Shown here: positions 9,084 through 17,707 of the stretch, one piece after another | Layout: each line of letters starts with the position of its first letter | Position numbering within the stretch: the first letter of the stretch is position 1 | Source: Bacteroidota bacterium | GTDB lineage: Bacteria > Bacteroidota > Bacteroidia > Chitinophagales > Chitinophagaceae | Length of the DNA: 64,000 bases | Assembly: GCA_023424015.1 (NCBI GenBank) | Contig: JAFAEM010000006.1 | Location: forward strand, 346,305-410,304 | Direction of reading: 5' to 3' | Position numbers and translations under genes: made by a program | Notes under the pieces: generated by a model | The model's database searches: none | What the model saw: the letters and a program-made list of their open reading frames with translations, nothing else | Told to the model about the DNA's origin: nothing

Positions 9084-9131
9084 ACCTACTTACGGACAAG
9101 TATATCGATTTATACTTGTCCGTAAGTAGGT
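9084..9131. promoter_or_regulatory. 21-bp perfect inverted repeat (putative operator)
   Basis: Two 21-base arms, 9084-9104 and 9111-9131, are perfectly complementary around a 6-bp spacer TCGATT. The core word is TTACGGACAAGTATA. The same word returns downstream as a looser inverted pair: TTACGGACA at 9158-9166 and TGTCCGTAA at 9185-9193, ending three bases before the ATPase start codon. Placement around a promoter suggests an operator rather than a terminator: the right arm ends in the -33 element and the third half-site overlaps the -7 element. There is no T-run characteristic of a terminator. Confidence 0.75.
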
Positions 9132-9160
9132 TTGAAAAAAAAATAAAATATGTATATTTA
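9131..9160 (+). promoter_or_regulatory. Promoter of the ATPase gene
   Basis: TTTG (9131-9134), an 18-bp spacer and TATATTTA (9153-9160) match the Bacteroidetes promoter pattern TTTG-N19-TAnnTTTG with one mismatch. Both elements are overlapped or abutted by copies of the TTACGGACA word, so binding of a protein to the repeats would block transcription. Confidence 0.55.
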
Positions 9161-9196
9161 CGGACAAATATAAACCTGTAAACCTGTCCGTAACTG

Positions 9197-10630
9197 ATGG
9201 CAGAAGATATAATAGGCCGCGAGGAAGAACAAAAGATGCTGCACGACGTCCTTCATTCCAAAGAAGCCGAACTCCTTGTTATTTATGGCAGGCGCCGGAT
9301 TGGAAAAACGTTTCTTATCCGAAACTATTTCGAGAAGCAAATAGTCTTCGAGTTTACCGGCGCCTACGAAGCTGGTATGCAGCAGCAGTTGTACAATTTC
9401 GGCAAGGCGTTGCAGGAAGCCATGGCCACCGAAGTCCCACCCGCTACCCCGGTAAGTTGGGAACAGGCTTTTACATTTCTAAGCAGCATTTTGAAGGGCA
9501 CACCTGGTAAGCAACCGCTGGTCATTGTCTTTGATGAATTTCCCTGGATACATACGCCTAAATCAGGATTCTTATCCACTTTTGAACACTGGTGGAATAC
9601 CTGGGCTTCGCGTCAACCCCGGATAAAGGTGATACTCTGCGGATCGGCTGCGTCCTGGATGATCAAAAACATAATTAACAGCAAAGGCGGATTACACAAC
9701 CGGATCACCCGGGCGCCAATTTCGTTGATGCCTTTCACGCTTAAAGAAACCAGGAACTACCTGGCCAGCCGGGGTATTAAGCTGAATAACTATCAGATCC
9801 TGGAACTGTATATGACAATGGGAGGTGTGCCACAGTATCTTAAGCAGGTAGGCAAAGGAGAAAGCACACAACAGGTAATTGACCGGCTTTTTTTTGCTCC
9901 TAAAGCACTTTTGAAAATAGAATTCAAAAATCTGTACCAGTCCCTGTTCGCCGACGCTAGTCACCACGAGAACATTGTACGTGCACTTGCAAAAAAGGGA
10001 AAAGGGTTAAGCAGGGTAGAGATACTTGCCGAATGTGGGCTTACCGACGGTGGCGGCACCACCCGCATATTCGATGAACTAGAGCAATCTGGCTTTATCA
10101 CGCATTATATCCCTTTTGAGAAAACAACAAGGGATACTCTTTATAAATTAACAGACGAGTATTCCTTATTCTACCTCAGGTTTGTTGACCGTGCCCGCGC
10201 CACCGGGCCAGGCACCTGGGAAAAAATTGCAGAAGGGCAGTCTTATCACAGTTGGAGCGGGTTTGCCTTTGAATCCATCTGCCAAAAACATATACAACAG
10301 ATAATTAAAGCATTAAAAATAAAAGCCTACACCGAAGTTTCACCATGGCGCTATAACCCCAAGAAAGGGGAAAGAGGGGCGCAGATCGATCTGTTGCTGG
10401 ACCGAAAAGACCGCACCATCAATATTTGTGAAATAAAATTCACTAACAGCAGGTTTATTATAGATAAGAAGTATGCAGCCGAACTCCTCAGTAAAGAAAA
10501 AGTGTTCAAAGCACAAACCAAAACCAAAAAGACTACTTTCCTGACAATGGTCACAACCTATGGTGTAAAACAAAACAGCTACTCCGATCAATTGATACAG
10601 GGTGAAGTAGTGATGAATGACCTTTTTTAG
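9197..10630 (+). CDS. AAA ATPase (ATPase_2/DUF234 type) with PD-(D/E)XK-like C-terminus
   Basis: A 477-residue protein of the archaeal/Bacteroidetes ATPase_2-DUF234 type. Walker A is GRRRIGKT (31-38) and Walker B is VFDEF (111-115), followed by a sensor-like LCGSAASWM and a winged-helix region around 275-340 (LSRVEILAECGLTDGGGTTRIFDELEQSGFI spans it). The C-terminal domain contains D398, E412 and K414 in the arrangement ID(x)13ExK expected of a PD-(D/E)XK nuclease. The function of this family is not established; proposals include mobile-element or defence roles. It has no operon partner and sits behind a long palindromic operator. The C-terminal nuclease reading is inference from three residues in a beta-alpha-beta context. 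Confidence 0.85.
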   Translation: MAEDIIGREEEQKMLHDVLHSKEAELLVIYGRRRIGKTFLIRNYFEKQIVFEFTGAYEAGMQQQLYNFGKALQEAMATEVPPATPVSWEQAFTFLSSILKGTPGKQPLVIVFDEFPWIHTPKSGFLSTFEHWWNTWASRQPRIKVILCGSAASWMIKNIINSKGGLHNRITRAPISLMPFTLKETRNYLASRGIKLNNYQILELYMTMGGVPQYLKQVGKGESTQQVIDRLFFAPKALLKIEFKNLYQSLFADASHHENIVRALAKKGKGLSRVEILAECGLTDGGGTTRIFDELEQSGFITHYIPFEKTTRDTLYKLTDEYSLFYLRFVDRARATGPGTWEKIAEGQSYHSWSGFAFESICQKHIQQIIKALKIKAYTEVSPWRYNPKKGERGAQIDLLLDRKDRTINICEIKFTNSRFIIDKKYAAELLSKEKVFKAQTKTKKTTFLTMVTTYGVKQNSYSDQLIQGEVVMNDLF

Positions 10631-10812
10631 GCACCGCGGTCACCAATATTCCGGCCAATTACTTCCCAGTTCTCCTTAGTCTCTCCTGCCAACTTTGGGG
10701 GAGCTTACAATTTGAAGAATACTCTTAACGATTGCTCCCTACCCGGTCGCCTGGTGCAAATAAATTCCCAATTCCATCTTTCCAGGCCCACGTCACACGC
10801 AACACCATCAAA

Positions 10813-11001
10813 TTATAACCTGAAATATTTCACTGTGCCCATCGTGATGAGAAAGACTCCCATGAGCATTATTACTATCGGCCAGAATAAGGAGCGGTCC
10901 TCTTCGTACACATTTTTAAAGAATTGAAACACGCCGGCAGCACAAAACAAAATGCCGACACCGCATAAGACCCAGGGATTATTTAAGTATTGAATGGGCA
11001 T
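10813..11001 (-). CDS. Small two-helix membrane protein
   Basis: A 62-residue hydrophobic protein. Two membrane helices (about 9-28 and 39-57) are separated by a short charged loop NVYEEDRSL, with the C-terminus ending KYFRL. No family is recognised. It begins 11 bp after the SUI1 gene stop on the same strand, so it is likely the last gene of a nadC-SUI1 operon. Hydrophobic patterning and tight spacing support it as real. Confidence 0.6.
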   Translation of the reverse strand: MPIQYLNNPWVLCGVGILFCAAGVFQFFKNVYEEDRSLFWPIVIMLMGVFLITMGTVKYFRL

Positions 11002-11012
11002 GCCTGGAGAAG

Positions 11013-11354
11013 CTATATACGTTTGGAAAGTTTATAACCGCTTTTCAAAAGCCATTGCATTACTTTATCCCGCTGGTCGCCCTGCACAATGATCTCGCCG
11101 TCCTTTGCCGAACCACCGGTGCCACAGAATGATTTTAATTTTTTGCCCAACTCCACAAAATCATTTTCCGAACCCACAAAACCCTCTACCAGCGTAACAA
11201 CCTTTCCAGCCCTTTGTTTGGAATCGAGCCTCACCCGCAGCTTCTGCTCTGCCGCTGGCAAAGTATTGATATCATTTTGCTCTTCTTCGAATTTGAAATC
11301 CGGATCGGTACTATATACAAATCCGCGGGTATCTGGTTTATTTTTCTTTGACAT
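11013..11354 (-). CDS. SUI1/YciH-family translation factor
   Basis: A 113-residue protein with the eIF1/SUI1 fold. The N-terminal third is charged and variable; the domain starts at QKLRVRLDSKQRAGKVVTLVEGF and includes the invariant turn CGTGGSAKDGEIIVQGD followed by a last helix KVMQWLLKSGY. In bacteria YciH-type proteins affect start-codon fidelity and stress translation. The ATG of MSKKNK is preferred; the frame extends seven codons further to a TTG that would overlap the nadC stop. The gene follows nadC within about 10 bp and is probably co-transcribed. Confidence 0.9.
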   Translation of the reverse strand: MSKKNKPDTRGFVYSTDPDFKFEEEQNDINTLPAAEQKLRVRLDSKQRAGKVVTLVEGFVGSENDFVELGKKLKSFCGTGGSAKDGEIIVQGDQRDKVMQWLLKSGYKLSKRI

Positions 11355-11364
11355 ATTATTCAGC

Positions 11365-12228
11365 TTATTTATCAACTTTCACTGCCTTTAAACTCAGGTC
11401 GAGGCTTCTCGCCTGGTGTATCAAAGCACCGACACTTACATAATCAACGCCGGTTTGGGCATATTCGTCGAGGTTATCGAGATTGATGCCGCCACTGGCT
11501 TCGGTTTCAAACTCGCCATTAATCAGCGCCAGCGCCTGCTCAATTTCTTCAGGCGTGAAATTATCGAGCATGATACGAAATACTTTTCCCCTTCCCACGG
11601 CCACTACTTCTTTTACATCATCCAGGCTTCGTGTCTCCACCTCTATTTTCAAACCTGGCTTTTTGTTCATGACATAATCATGCGCCTTATTGATCGCCTT
11701 TTCAATGCCGCCGCAATAATCAATATGATTGTCCTTAAGCATGATCATATCAAAAAGGCCAAACCGATGGTTGACGCCTCCGCCGATCTCTACGGCTTTT
11801 TTCTCCAGCAAACGAAAATTTGGCGTTGTCTTTCGGGTATCAAGCAAACGCGTTTTTAGCCCTGTAAGCCGGTCGGTGTACTTGCGGGTTAGGGTGGTAA
11901 TGCCACACATCCTTTGCATGCAATTCAGCACCAGCCTTTCGCATTGCAGGATAGTATGTACGGAAGCTTCTACTTCAAAAGCCATTTCACCAGCGATCAT
12001 TTTGTCTCCGTCTTTCTTAAAGGCGGTAAAAACAGCCTGGCTATCGCGGTATTCAAAAATCTTCCGGGCTACTTCCATTCCTGAAAGAATACCGTTCTCT
12101 TTTATTTTTAAAACCGCTTTACCCCTGGCTGATGCGGGGATACAGGAAAGCGTGGAATGATCCCCGTCGCCAATATCTTCACTGAGGGCTTCATCAACCA
12201 GGTGTTGCAACTTTTCATCAAAACTCAT
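11365..12228 (-). CDS. nadC: Nicotinate-nucleotide pyrophosphorylase (quinolinate PRTase)
   Basis: A 287-residue type II phosphoribosyltransferase converting quinolinate and PRPP to nicotinate mononucleotide in NAD synthesis. Family marks include EDIGDGDHST near the N-terminus, RTRLLDTRKTTPNFR around the PRPP site, GGGVNHRFGLFDMIMLKDNH, and a C-terminal EASGGINLDNL barrel segment. The ATG of MSFDEK is chosen because a longer frame would begin at a GTG inside the hairpin loop upstream. A second NAD-pathway gene, nadE, lies 8 kb away on the same strand. Confidence 0.95.
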   Translation of the reverse strand: MSFDEKLQHLVDEALSEDIGDGDHSTLSCIPASARGKAVLKIKENGILSGMEVARKIFEYRDSQAVFTAFKKDGDKMIAGEMAFEVEASVHTILQCERLVLNCMQRMCGITTLTRKYTDRLTGLKTRLLDTRKTTPNFRLLEKKAVEIGGGVNHRFGLFDMIMLKDNHIDYCGGIEKAINKAHDYVMNKKPGLKIEVETRSLDDVKEVVAVGRGKVFRIMLDNFTPEEIEQALALINGEFETEASGGINLDNLDEYAQTGVDYVSVGALIHQARSLDLSLKAVKVDK

Positions 12229-12241
12229 GTCACAAAAATAC

Positions 12242-12273
12242 GGAAGCCTTCCTGTTTGCACGGGAAGGCTTCC
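12242..12273 (-). terminator. Terminator hairpin between DUF4783 gene and nadC
   Basis: GGAAGCCTTCC and its perfect 11-bp complement flank a 10-base loop. On the minus strand it is followed by GTATTTTTG and then the nadC ATG. It starts 24 bp after the stop of the DUF4783 gene, so it likely ends that transcript, leaving nadC with read-through or a promoter inside this short gap. Confidence 0.65.
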
Positions 12274-12296
12274 TGCTTATTATTTTCCATCACAAC

Positions 12297-12686
12297 TTAC
12301 TCTATGGACTGAAACCTGATCTCCTTCAGGACTTCTTTATTGCCTTTTGTTTTCATAAACACATGTGCCCTGAAATTACCTGACTTGGTCTGCAGGGTAC
12401 CAATGCAATAATTACCACCGGGTGATTCGCCTTTGTGCTTGAGGTCAAAATCCCTCACGCCGTTGTTGGCAAAAAAGTCTTTCAGGATCACCTGTGCCTG
12501 CGCCTTGCTGTAGCTATCGCTTTTTACAGGCAATGATAATTCCACATTATCATCGAAGTATTTCGCCAGCCCCGATGCGTTACCTGTGCGTAAGGCACCT
12601 ATCACACCATCTATATTACCCGACTGGGCAGCTGAAGACAGCGTTAACAAAAGACCCAGCAAAAATGAAGTAGTTAATACTTTCAT
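12297..12686 (-). CDS. DUF4783 family exported protein
   Basis: A 129-residue protein with a signal peptide (MKVLTTSFLLGLLLTLSSAAQS). The mature part matches the DUF4783 pattern: a helix IDGVIGALRTGNASGLAKYFDDNVELSL, then SYSKAQAQVILKDFFANN, and strands with YCIGTLQTKSGNFRAHVFMK. The domain is an NTF2-like cone fold of unknown role, common in Bacteroidetes. It is monocistronic with a hairpin after its stop. Confidence 0.88.
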   Translation of the reverse strand: MKVLTTSFLLGLLLTLSSAAQSGNIDGVIGALRTGNASGLAKYFDDNVELSLPVKSDSYSKAQAQVILKDFFANNGVRDFDLKHKGESPGGNYCIGTLQTKSGNFRAHVFMKTKGNKEVLKEIRFQSIE

Positions 12687-12880
12687 GATTAATTGTTTTT
12701 CATAGGGATTAAAAAACTAAAAATATGCCATAGCGTACGGATTACTCCGGAATACTAAAATAGTAAAAACCGGTTGTTAAATATATTTAAGGCATAAATA
12801 GCTTTAGGATATGTAATTTTACAACGCATTGTTACCTGATAATGAACGAATTTGTACCAAAATAAACGATCCTTTCACTA

Positions 12881-14413
12881 ATGCCGAAAAAACGCGTAAT
12901 TCTGATCATAATGGACGGGTGGGGACTCGGAAAAGTTGCATCCTCCGACGCTATACAACACGCTAACGTTCCGTTTACCAAATCACTGTATTCTACATAT
13001 CCCAATACCACCCTGGTGACCTGTGGGGAACTGGTGGGGCTTCCCGCAGGACAAATGGGAAATTCGGAGGTTGGACATCTTAACCTCGGCGCGGGACGTA
13101 TCGTGTACCAGGAACTGCAAAGGATCAATGTTGCGATTCGCGATGGTTCTTTTGCACAAAATGAACAACTCCTCAAATCCATCCGGTTTGCTAAACAAAA
13201 TAACAAACCTCTTCACCTGCTGGGACTTGTAAGCGATGGCGGTGTGCACTCTCATATCCGCCACCTCGAAGCCATACTCGATATCTGCCAGGCAGAAGGT
13301 CTGACGGAGGTATTTGTACACGCTTTTACCGACGGCCGTGATTGTGATCCCAAAAGCGGTTTGGGTTTTATCAAAGAATTGCAATCTCACCTGGACAAAA
13401 CGGTTGGAAAGATCGCGACGATAAGTGGCCGTTATTATGCGATGGACCGCGACAAACGCTGGGAACGGATAAAACTGGCTTATGACGCGATGGTAAATGG
13501 TATGGGTGATTTTTCCTATGATGCCCTGGCAACGATCGAGGCTTCCTATGCCAACAATGTAACTGACGAGTTTATCAAACCGATCGTGATCACTCATAGG
13601 GACAACCGTCCCGTGGCCACAATCAGGGATGGCGATGTGGCGATCTGCTTCAACTTCCGCACTGATCGCTGCCGCGAGATCACTGAAGTGCTGACTCAAA
13701 AAGATATGGTTGAATTCGGGATGAAAAAACTGGCACTTCATTATACCACCATGACCCAATACGATGCCGCATTCAACCAGGTTAATATCGTTTTTGAAAA
13801 TGACGACCTGCGAAATACAATCGGGGAAGTGATCGAGCAACATGGCTTAAAACAGATCCGGATAGCAGAGACTGAAAAATACCCGCATGTCACCTTCTTT
13901 TTTAGTGGTGGCCGGGAAACACCTTTTGAAGGAGAGATAAGAATACTGATACCCTCACCCAAAGTAGCTACTTACGATCTCAAACCGGAAATGAGCGCTT
14001 ATGAAATGACCGAAGCGCTGATTCCCGAGCTGGTAAAACAAACCGCAGACTTCATCTGTCTCAATTACGCCAATGCTGATATGGTGGGGCATACAGGCGT
14101 CTGGAATGCAGCGATAAAAGCGGCTGAGACGGTTGATCAATGCGTGGGCAAAGTGGTGACAACGGCGCTGGCTCATGGCTACACCATTTTCCTGACCGCA
14201 GATCATGGTAACTCAGATTACCTGATCAACGAAGACGGCTCACCCAATACGGCTCATACCCTTAATCCGGTACCTCTGTTCATTATCGATAATGAATGGC
14301 GTGGCACGGTGAAACCCGGCAAACTGGCTGATATCGCACCCACCATTCTCACGATGATGGGTCTGCCTGTTCCACCGGTGATGACTGGTGAGATTTTGAT
14401 CGATAAAGCTTAA
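12881..14413 (+). CDS. gpmI: 2,3-bisphosphoglycerate-independent phosphoglycerate mutase
   Basis: A 510-residue glycolytic enzyme interconverting 3- and 2-phosphoglycerate with two Mn ions. Metal Asp12 is in MDGWG, catalytic Ser62 in GQMGNSEVGH, and the later metal ligands are in LNYANADMVGHTG and LTADHGNSD. The insert domain with SGRYYAMDRDKRWER binds substrate. Length is standard. A heme-binding protein gene starts 15 bp after the stop, suggesting co-transcription. Confidence 0.97.
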   Translation: MPKKRVILIIMDGWGLGKVASSDAIQHANVPFTKSLYSTYPNTTLVTCGELVGLPAGQMGNSEVGHLNLGAGRIVYQELQRINVAIRDGSFAQNEQLLKSIRFAKQNNKPLHLLGLVSDGGVHSHIRHLEAILDICQAEGLTEVFVHAFTDGRDCDPKSGLGFIKELQSHLDKTVGKIATISGRYYAMDRDKRWERIKLAYDAMVNGMGDFSYDALATIEASYANNVTDEFIKPIVITHRDNRPVATIRDGDVAICFNFRTDRCREITEVLTQKDMVEFGMKKLALHYTTMTQYDAAFNQVNIVFENDDLRNTIGEVIEQHGLKQIRIAETEKYPHVTFFFSGGRETPFEGEIRILIPSPKVATYDLKPEMSAYEMTEALIPELVKQTADFICLNYANADMVGHTGVWNAAIKAAETVDQCVGKVVTTALAHGYTIFLTADHGNSDYLINEDGSPNTAHTLNPVPLFIIDNEWRGTVKPGKLADIAPTILTMMGLPVPPVMTGEILIDKA

Positions 14414-14428
14414 ATTCAAGGAAAAATC

Positions 14429-14914
14429 ATGCTTAAAAAGATCCTGATCTTCCTCCTGGTGGTACTGGTGGTGATCCAGTTTATCCATCCTGCCAGAAAT
14501 AAAGCTGAGGGTCCGCAACCAAATTACATCGGTAACGCCTTTGCGGTGCCCGGCGACGTAAAGCTTATACTTGAGAAAGCCTGCAACGACTGCCACTCTA
14601 ATAATACCAGGTATCCATGGTATAGCTATATCCAGCCGGTTGACTGGTGGCTTGCCGGCCATGTCAACGATGGAAAGGCGGAATTGAATTTTGATGAATA
14701 TACTAACCGCTCACTCCGCTACCAGTATCATAAAATGGAAGAGGTGGAGGAACTGGTGGTGGATGGCTCAATGCCCCTCGACTCTTACACCTGGACACAT
14801 GGGGATGCGAAACTCACTGCCGAAGAAAAAGATAAACTGATAAACTGGTCGAAATCCGTTCGTAAAGACATGGAAACCAAATACCCCATCGACAGCCTGG
14901 TTCGGAAAAATTAG
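14429..14914 (+). CDS. Heme-binding domain protein
   Basis: A 161-residue protein with one N-terminal membrane helix (residues 4-19) and a periplasmic domain containing a single c-type heme site CNDCH (52-56), followed by the family stretch NNTRYPWYSYIQPVDWWL. It matches the short Haem_bd family of Bacteroidetes, presumed to carry a covalently bound heme with an electron transfer or sensing role. It probably shares the gpmI transcript. Confidence 0.88.
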   Translation: MLKKILIFLLVVLVVIQFIHPARNKAEGPQPNYIGNAFAVPGDVKLILEKACNDCHSNNTRYPWYSYIQPVDWWLAGHVNDGKAELNFDEYTNRSLRYQYHKMEEVEELVVDGSMPLDSYTWTHGDAKLTAEEKDKLINWSKSVRKDMETKYPIDSLVRKN

Positions 14915-15008
14915 GCGTAGTTCCACCTTCAAACCCCTGAAAATTTACCATCCTGTGCAGCTTTTGTATGGGAAAATTGTCTAAATTACAGACAACCAAA
15001 CGGCAATT

Positions 15009-15590
15009 ATGACCGAGGAAGCCATTTTAAAAGGTTGTTTAAACAATAATCCATCTGCCCAGCGGGAACTATATAACAGGTATAGCTCTAAAATGCTGGC
15101 AGTTTGTTACCGGTACGGTCACAACCGTGAAGATGCGGAGGATATGTTGCAGGAAGGCTTTATTAAGGTTTTTCTGCAGATACATACTTTCGAAAACCGG
15201 GGTGCTTTTGAGGGTTGGATAAGGCGCATTATTGTACATACCTGTATCAATATCCTGAAGAAAAATAAAAAGTTCAATGAAAGCGTGGACATTATTTATG
15301 CTACAGGGATACAGGTGAGGGAGGAGACTGTGCCGGCCATTATCCAGGCCAAACAGGTGGTGGAATGTATCAGGATGTTGCCGATTGGCTATCGCACCGT
15401 ATTAAACCTGTATGCAGTTGAAGGATACAGCCACCGTGAGATAGCAGGTATGCTGGACATCGAAGAGAGCACGAGCAGAAGTCAGTACACGAGGGCAAAA
15501 GCGATGCTGGAAGATATTTTAATTAGGAAAAGGATCATTCAAAAACCAAAACAAGATATTGATTGGCTCGTTGCTGTAAGTCAGCGGTAG
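15009..15590 (+). CDS. ECF RNA polymerase sigma factor
   Basis: A 193-residue sigma-70 family factor of the extracytoplasmic type. Region 2 is seen in NRYSSKMLAVCYRYGHNREDAEDMLQE and region 4 in YRTVLNLYAVEGYSHREIAGMLDI with a typical helix-turn-helix. The downstream gene begins 26 bp later and encodes a protein with a cytoplasmic N-terminus and one membrane helix, so the pair probably forms a sigma/anti-sigma unit. The C-terminal tail (KRIIQKPKQDIDWLVAVSQR) is slightly longer than usual. Confidence 0.92.
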   Translation: MTEEAILKGCLNNNPSAQRELYNRYSSKMLAVCYRYGHNREDAEDMLQEGFIKVFLQIHTFENRGAFEGWIRRIIVHTCINILKKNKKFNESVDIIYATGIQVREETVPAIIQAKQVVECIRMLPIGYRTVLNLYAVEGYSHREIAGMLDIEESTSRSQYTRAKAMLEDILIRKRIIQKPKQDIDWLVAVSQR

Positions 15591-15616
15591 ACCGTATCCC
15601 TAAATAACAACTGGTT

Positions 15617-16969
15617 ATGGAGAGCAACTATAGAAACAAGGAATTTGAGCATTTCCTAAAACAGAATGCTGATCAATACAGGATGTTTCCATCCGATAAG
15701 GTGTGGAAGGGAATTAACAATACCCTGCATACCCGAAGAAAATGGTATGGATTCTGGCTGGCTTCGCTATTGCTGATCACCGGTGCAGCCGTTACCTGGG
15801 TAATGACCACTCAACCCGGTACAAAGCAAAAATCAACCATCATACCGGTCAACCATGCTTCTGTATTGCATGAAGATGAAATCACTGCGGAAGAATCAAC
15901 TGCCGTGATGGAATCATTGAATCCTTTTGCTAAAAAACCAGTGCTTCCGAAAAAAACAATAGCAGAATGGACCCTGACCCCACTCACCAGCGAAACAGCT
16001 GAAGTGAAGGCCCTGGATGAAGAAGCATATAATGATGTGGTCAAGTTGCTTAATCGTCGCGCTGAAAACGTGATCCGTGGTAATGAATTAACTCTGCCAG
16101 TTTTGAATCATATTGCTTTTGACAACGATTTCCGCACGCCTGCAGAACCCGCTCTCACAAATACCGATGCGGTTCATGAAACTGCAATTGATAATAAAGC
16201 GCCTTTCACCATCGAAAGTGTTACCAATAGCTATGAGTTCAAACGCCCGGCAAAGAAAATAAGCTGGCAACTATTTATAACTCCCACTATCAGCTATCGC
16301 AAGCTTAGCGTAAATAAAACATCTGACAACCCTTCCGGCTTCAACTATCCATTCGCTACACTCGATGATGTAAACAGCGCAGTGACACATAAACCGGATA
16401 TGGGATTACAACTGGGACTATCAGGACGCTACCCGATCACCAGGAATATTAATCTGCGTGGTGGTATACAATTCAACATTAACCGTTACGACATCAAAGC
16501 TTATGCATTCAATGGTGAAGTAGCCACAATTGACCTCAATGGTGGAAATGGCAATAGTTCGATCTCTACCTGGACCTACTACCGCAACTATACCGGCTAT
16601 AAATCGGACTGGCTGAAGAATTATTATTTCTCCGTATCGGCACCATTTGGCGCGGAAGTAAAATTGTTTGGTAACAGTAAGACCAATGTTGGGGTAGCCG
16701 GTACTTTGCAGCCCACCTATATCATAAAAGACAGGGCTTACCTGATCTCAACGGATTATAAGAACTACGCGGAAGTGCCACGCCTGATTCGTCACGTGAA
16801 CCTCAACACAAGTTTTGAAACCTTTGTGAATTATACCCGCGGAAAAACAAAATGGCAGGTTGGTCCACAGATTCGGTACCAGATGCTTTCAAGCTTCCAC
16901 AACAAGTACCCGGTCAAAGAAAACCTGTTTGATTTTGGTGTGAAAGTCGGCGTTACTTTAAACGAATAA
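15617..16969 (+). CDS. Transmembrane protein with anti-sigma-like N-terminus and beta-barrel C-terminus
   Basis: A 450-residue protein with three parts: a cytoplasmic stretch of about 42 residues (FEHFLKQNADQYRMFPSDKVWKGI), one membrane helix (about 43-62), and a periplasmic region whose last 240 residues look like an outer-membrane beta-barrel domain with alternating strands such as LSGRYPITRNINLRGGIQF and a terminal VKVGVTLNE. It follows the sigma gene directly, so the N-terminus may bind the sigma factor. A single helix joined to a barrel is hard to place in one membrane; the barrel may be a soluble or partly folded sensor, or the protein may span both membranes. Confidence 0.7.
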   Translation: MESNYRNKEFEHFLKQNADQYRMFPSDKVWKGINNTLHTRRKWYGFWLASLLLITGAAVTWVMTTQPGTKQKSTIIPVNHASVLHEDEITAEESTAVMESLNPFAKKPVLPKKTIAEWTLTPLTSETAEVKALDEEAYNDVVKLLNRRAENVIRGNELTLPVLNHIAFDNDFRTPAEPALTNTDAVHETAIDNKAPFTIESVTNSYEFKRPAKKISWQLFITPTISYRKLSVNKTSDNPSGFNYPFATLDDVNSAVTHKPDMGLQLGLSGRYPITRNINLRGGIQFNINRYDIKAYAFNGEVATIDLNGGNGNSSISTWTYYRNYTGYKSDWLKNYYFSVSAPFGAEVKLFGNSKTNVGVAGTLQPTYIIKDRAYLISTDYKNYAEVPRLIRHVNLNTSFETFVNYTRGKTKWQVGPQIRYQMLSSFHNKYPVKENLFDFGVKVGVTLNE

Positions 16970-16991
16970 TGATATTTCCTCTACACCTTCT

Positions 16992-17030
16992 ATATCCCGT
17001 CGGTTCGACAGAGCGGCGGGATATTTTTTT
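16992..17030 (+). terminator. Rho-independent terminator after sigma operon
   Basis: ATATCCCG (16992-16999) pairs with CGGGATAT (17017-17024), followed by a run of seven T. It lies 23 bp after the stop of the beta-barrel gene and clearly ends the sigma factor operon. Confidence 0.85.
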
Positions 17031-17087
17031 GTTCAATATTAAATCTGCCTGGTTTTCTCTGAACTGCCACAAACCCGTGATTTCGAT

Positions 17088-17095
17088 TAATTTTG
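17088..17095 (+). promoter_or_regulatory. -7 element before lipoprotein-uvrC operon
   Basis: TAATTTTG matches TAnnTTTG exactly, 35 bp before the lipoprotein ATG. No good -33 element is evident at the expected spacing. Confidence 0.45.
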
Positions 17096-17129
17096 TTACC
17101 CGGGGAGATTAAAAAATTCTCTTAAATTA

Positions 17130-17705
17130 ATGAATATCAGATCATTATCAATTATCACCTGCCTGCTGATCCTGGTGGTTTCGTGCAAACAAAAGCAAAC
17201 CGAACAAAAGGAAGATTTCTTCCCGGTGTTATCCTTTCTGAAAAGCCAGGTGGCTGATATCGACACTTCGCTGTATTCGATCAGGAAATATGTGATTATC
17301 GATAGTCTTGATACCGATACGATTTATGTTCCTCGCGAAAAGTTCAGGGAGATCGCGACAGATTTTTTAACGATTCCCGACCTGAGCGAACCAAAATACA
17401 AGGACCGTTACCAGGAGGAAAAGATGTTTGACGAAACGCTCAACTCTGTATTACTTACGTATACGCCGCTCGATCCCGACAAGGAGCAGGTGCAAAGACA
17501 GGAAGTCCTGATAAAGCCAGACCCATCGGGCGACAAAATAACAAACATTATTATCAATCTATCTGTTGATACCAAAGACAGTTCGGTCCATAAAAGAATG
17601 CTTTGGAAAGTGGACAAGGGCTTCCAGGTGATCACAACACGGCAGCTGGCGGGCCAGCCTGAAACAATAACGACAGAAAAAGTAATTTGGGGAGAGAATG
17701 AATAA
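17130..17705 (+). CDS. Lipoprotein of unknown function
   Basis: A 191-residue lipoprotein with lipobox VVSC (Cys19) and a lysine/glutamine-rich linker (KQKQTEQKEDF). The mature domain has IDTSLYSIRKYVIIDSLDTDTIYVPREKFREIATDFLTIPDLSEP, then strands with regular spacing. No known family is recognised. Its stop is two bases before the uvrC ATG, so the two genes are one operon, though a functional link to DNA repair is not implied. Confidence 0.75.
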   Translation: MNIRSLSIITCLLILVVSCKQKQTEQKEDFFPVLSFLKSQVADIDTSLYSIRKYVIIDSLDTDTIYVPREKFREIATDFLTIPDLSEPKYKDRYQEEKMFDETLNSVLLTYTPLDPDKEQVQRQEVLIKPDPSGDKITNIIINLSVDTKDSSVHKRMLWKVDKGFQVITTRQLAGQPETITTEKVIWGENE

Positions 17706-17707
17706 GA

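Noticed and set aside
10712..10927. 71-codon plus-strand gene
   Set aside because: Overlaps the better-supported two-helix membrane gene on the other strand and has no ordered pattern.
12983..13843. 286-codon open frame on the minus strand
   Set aside because: Antisense to gpmI, which is intact and unmistakable.
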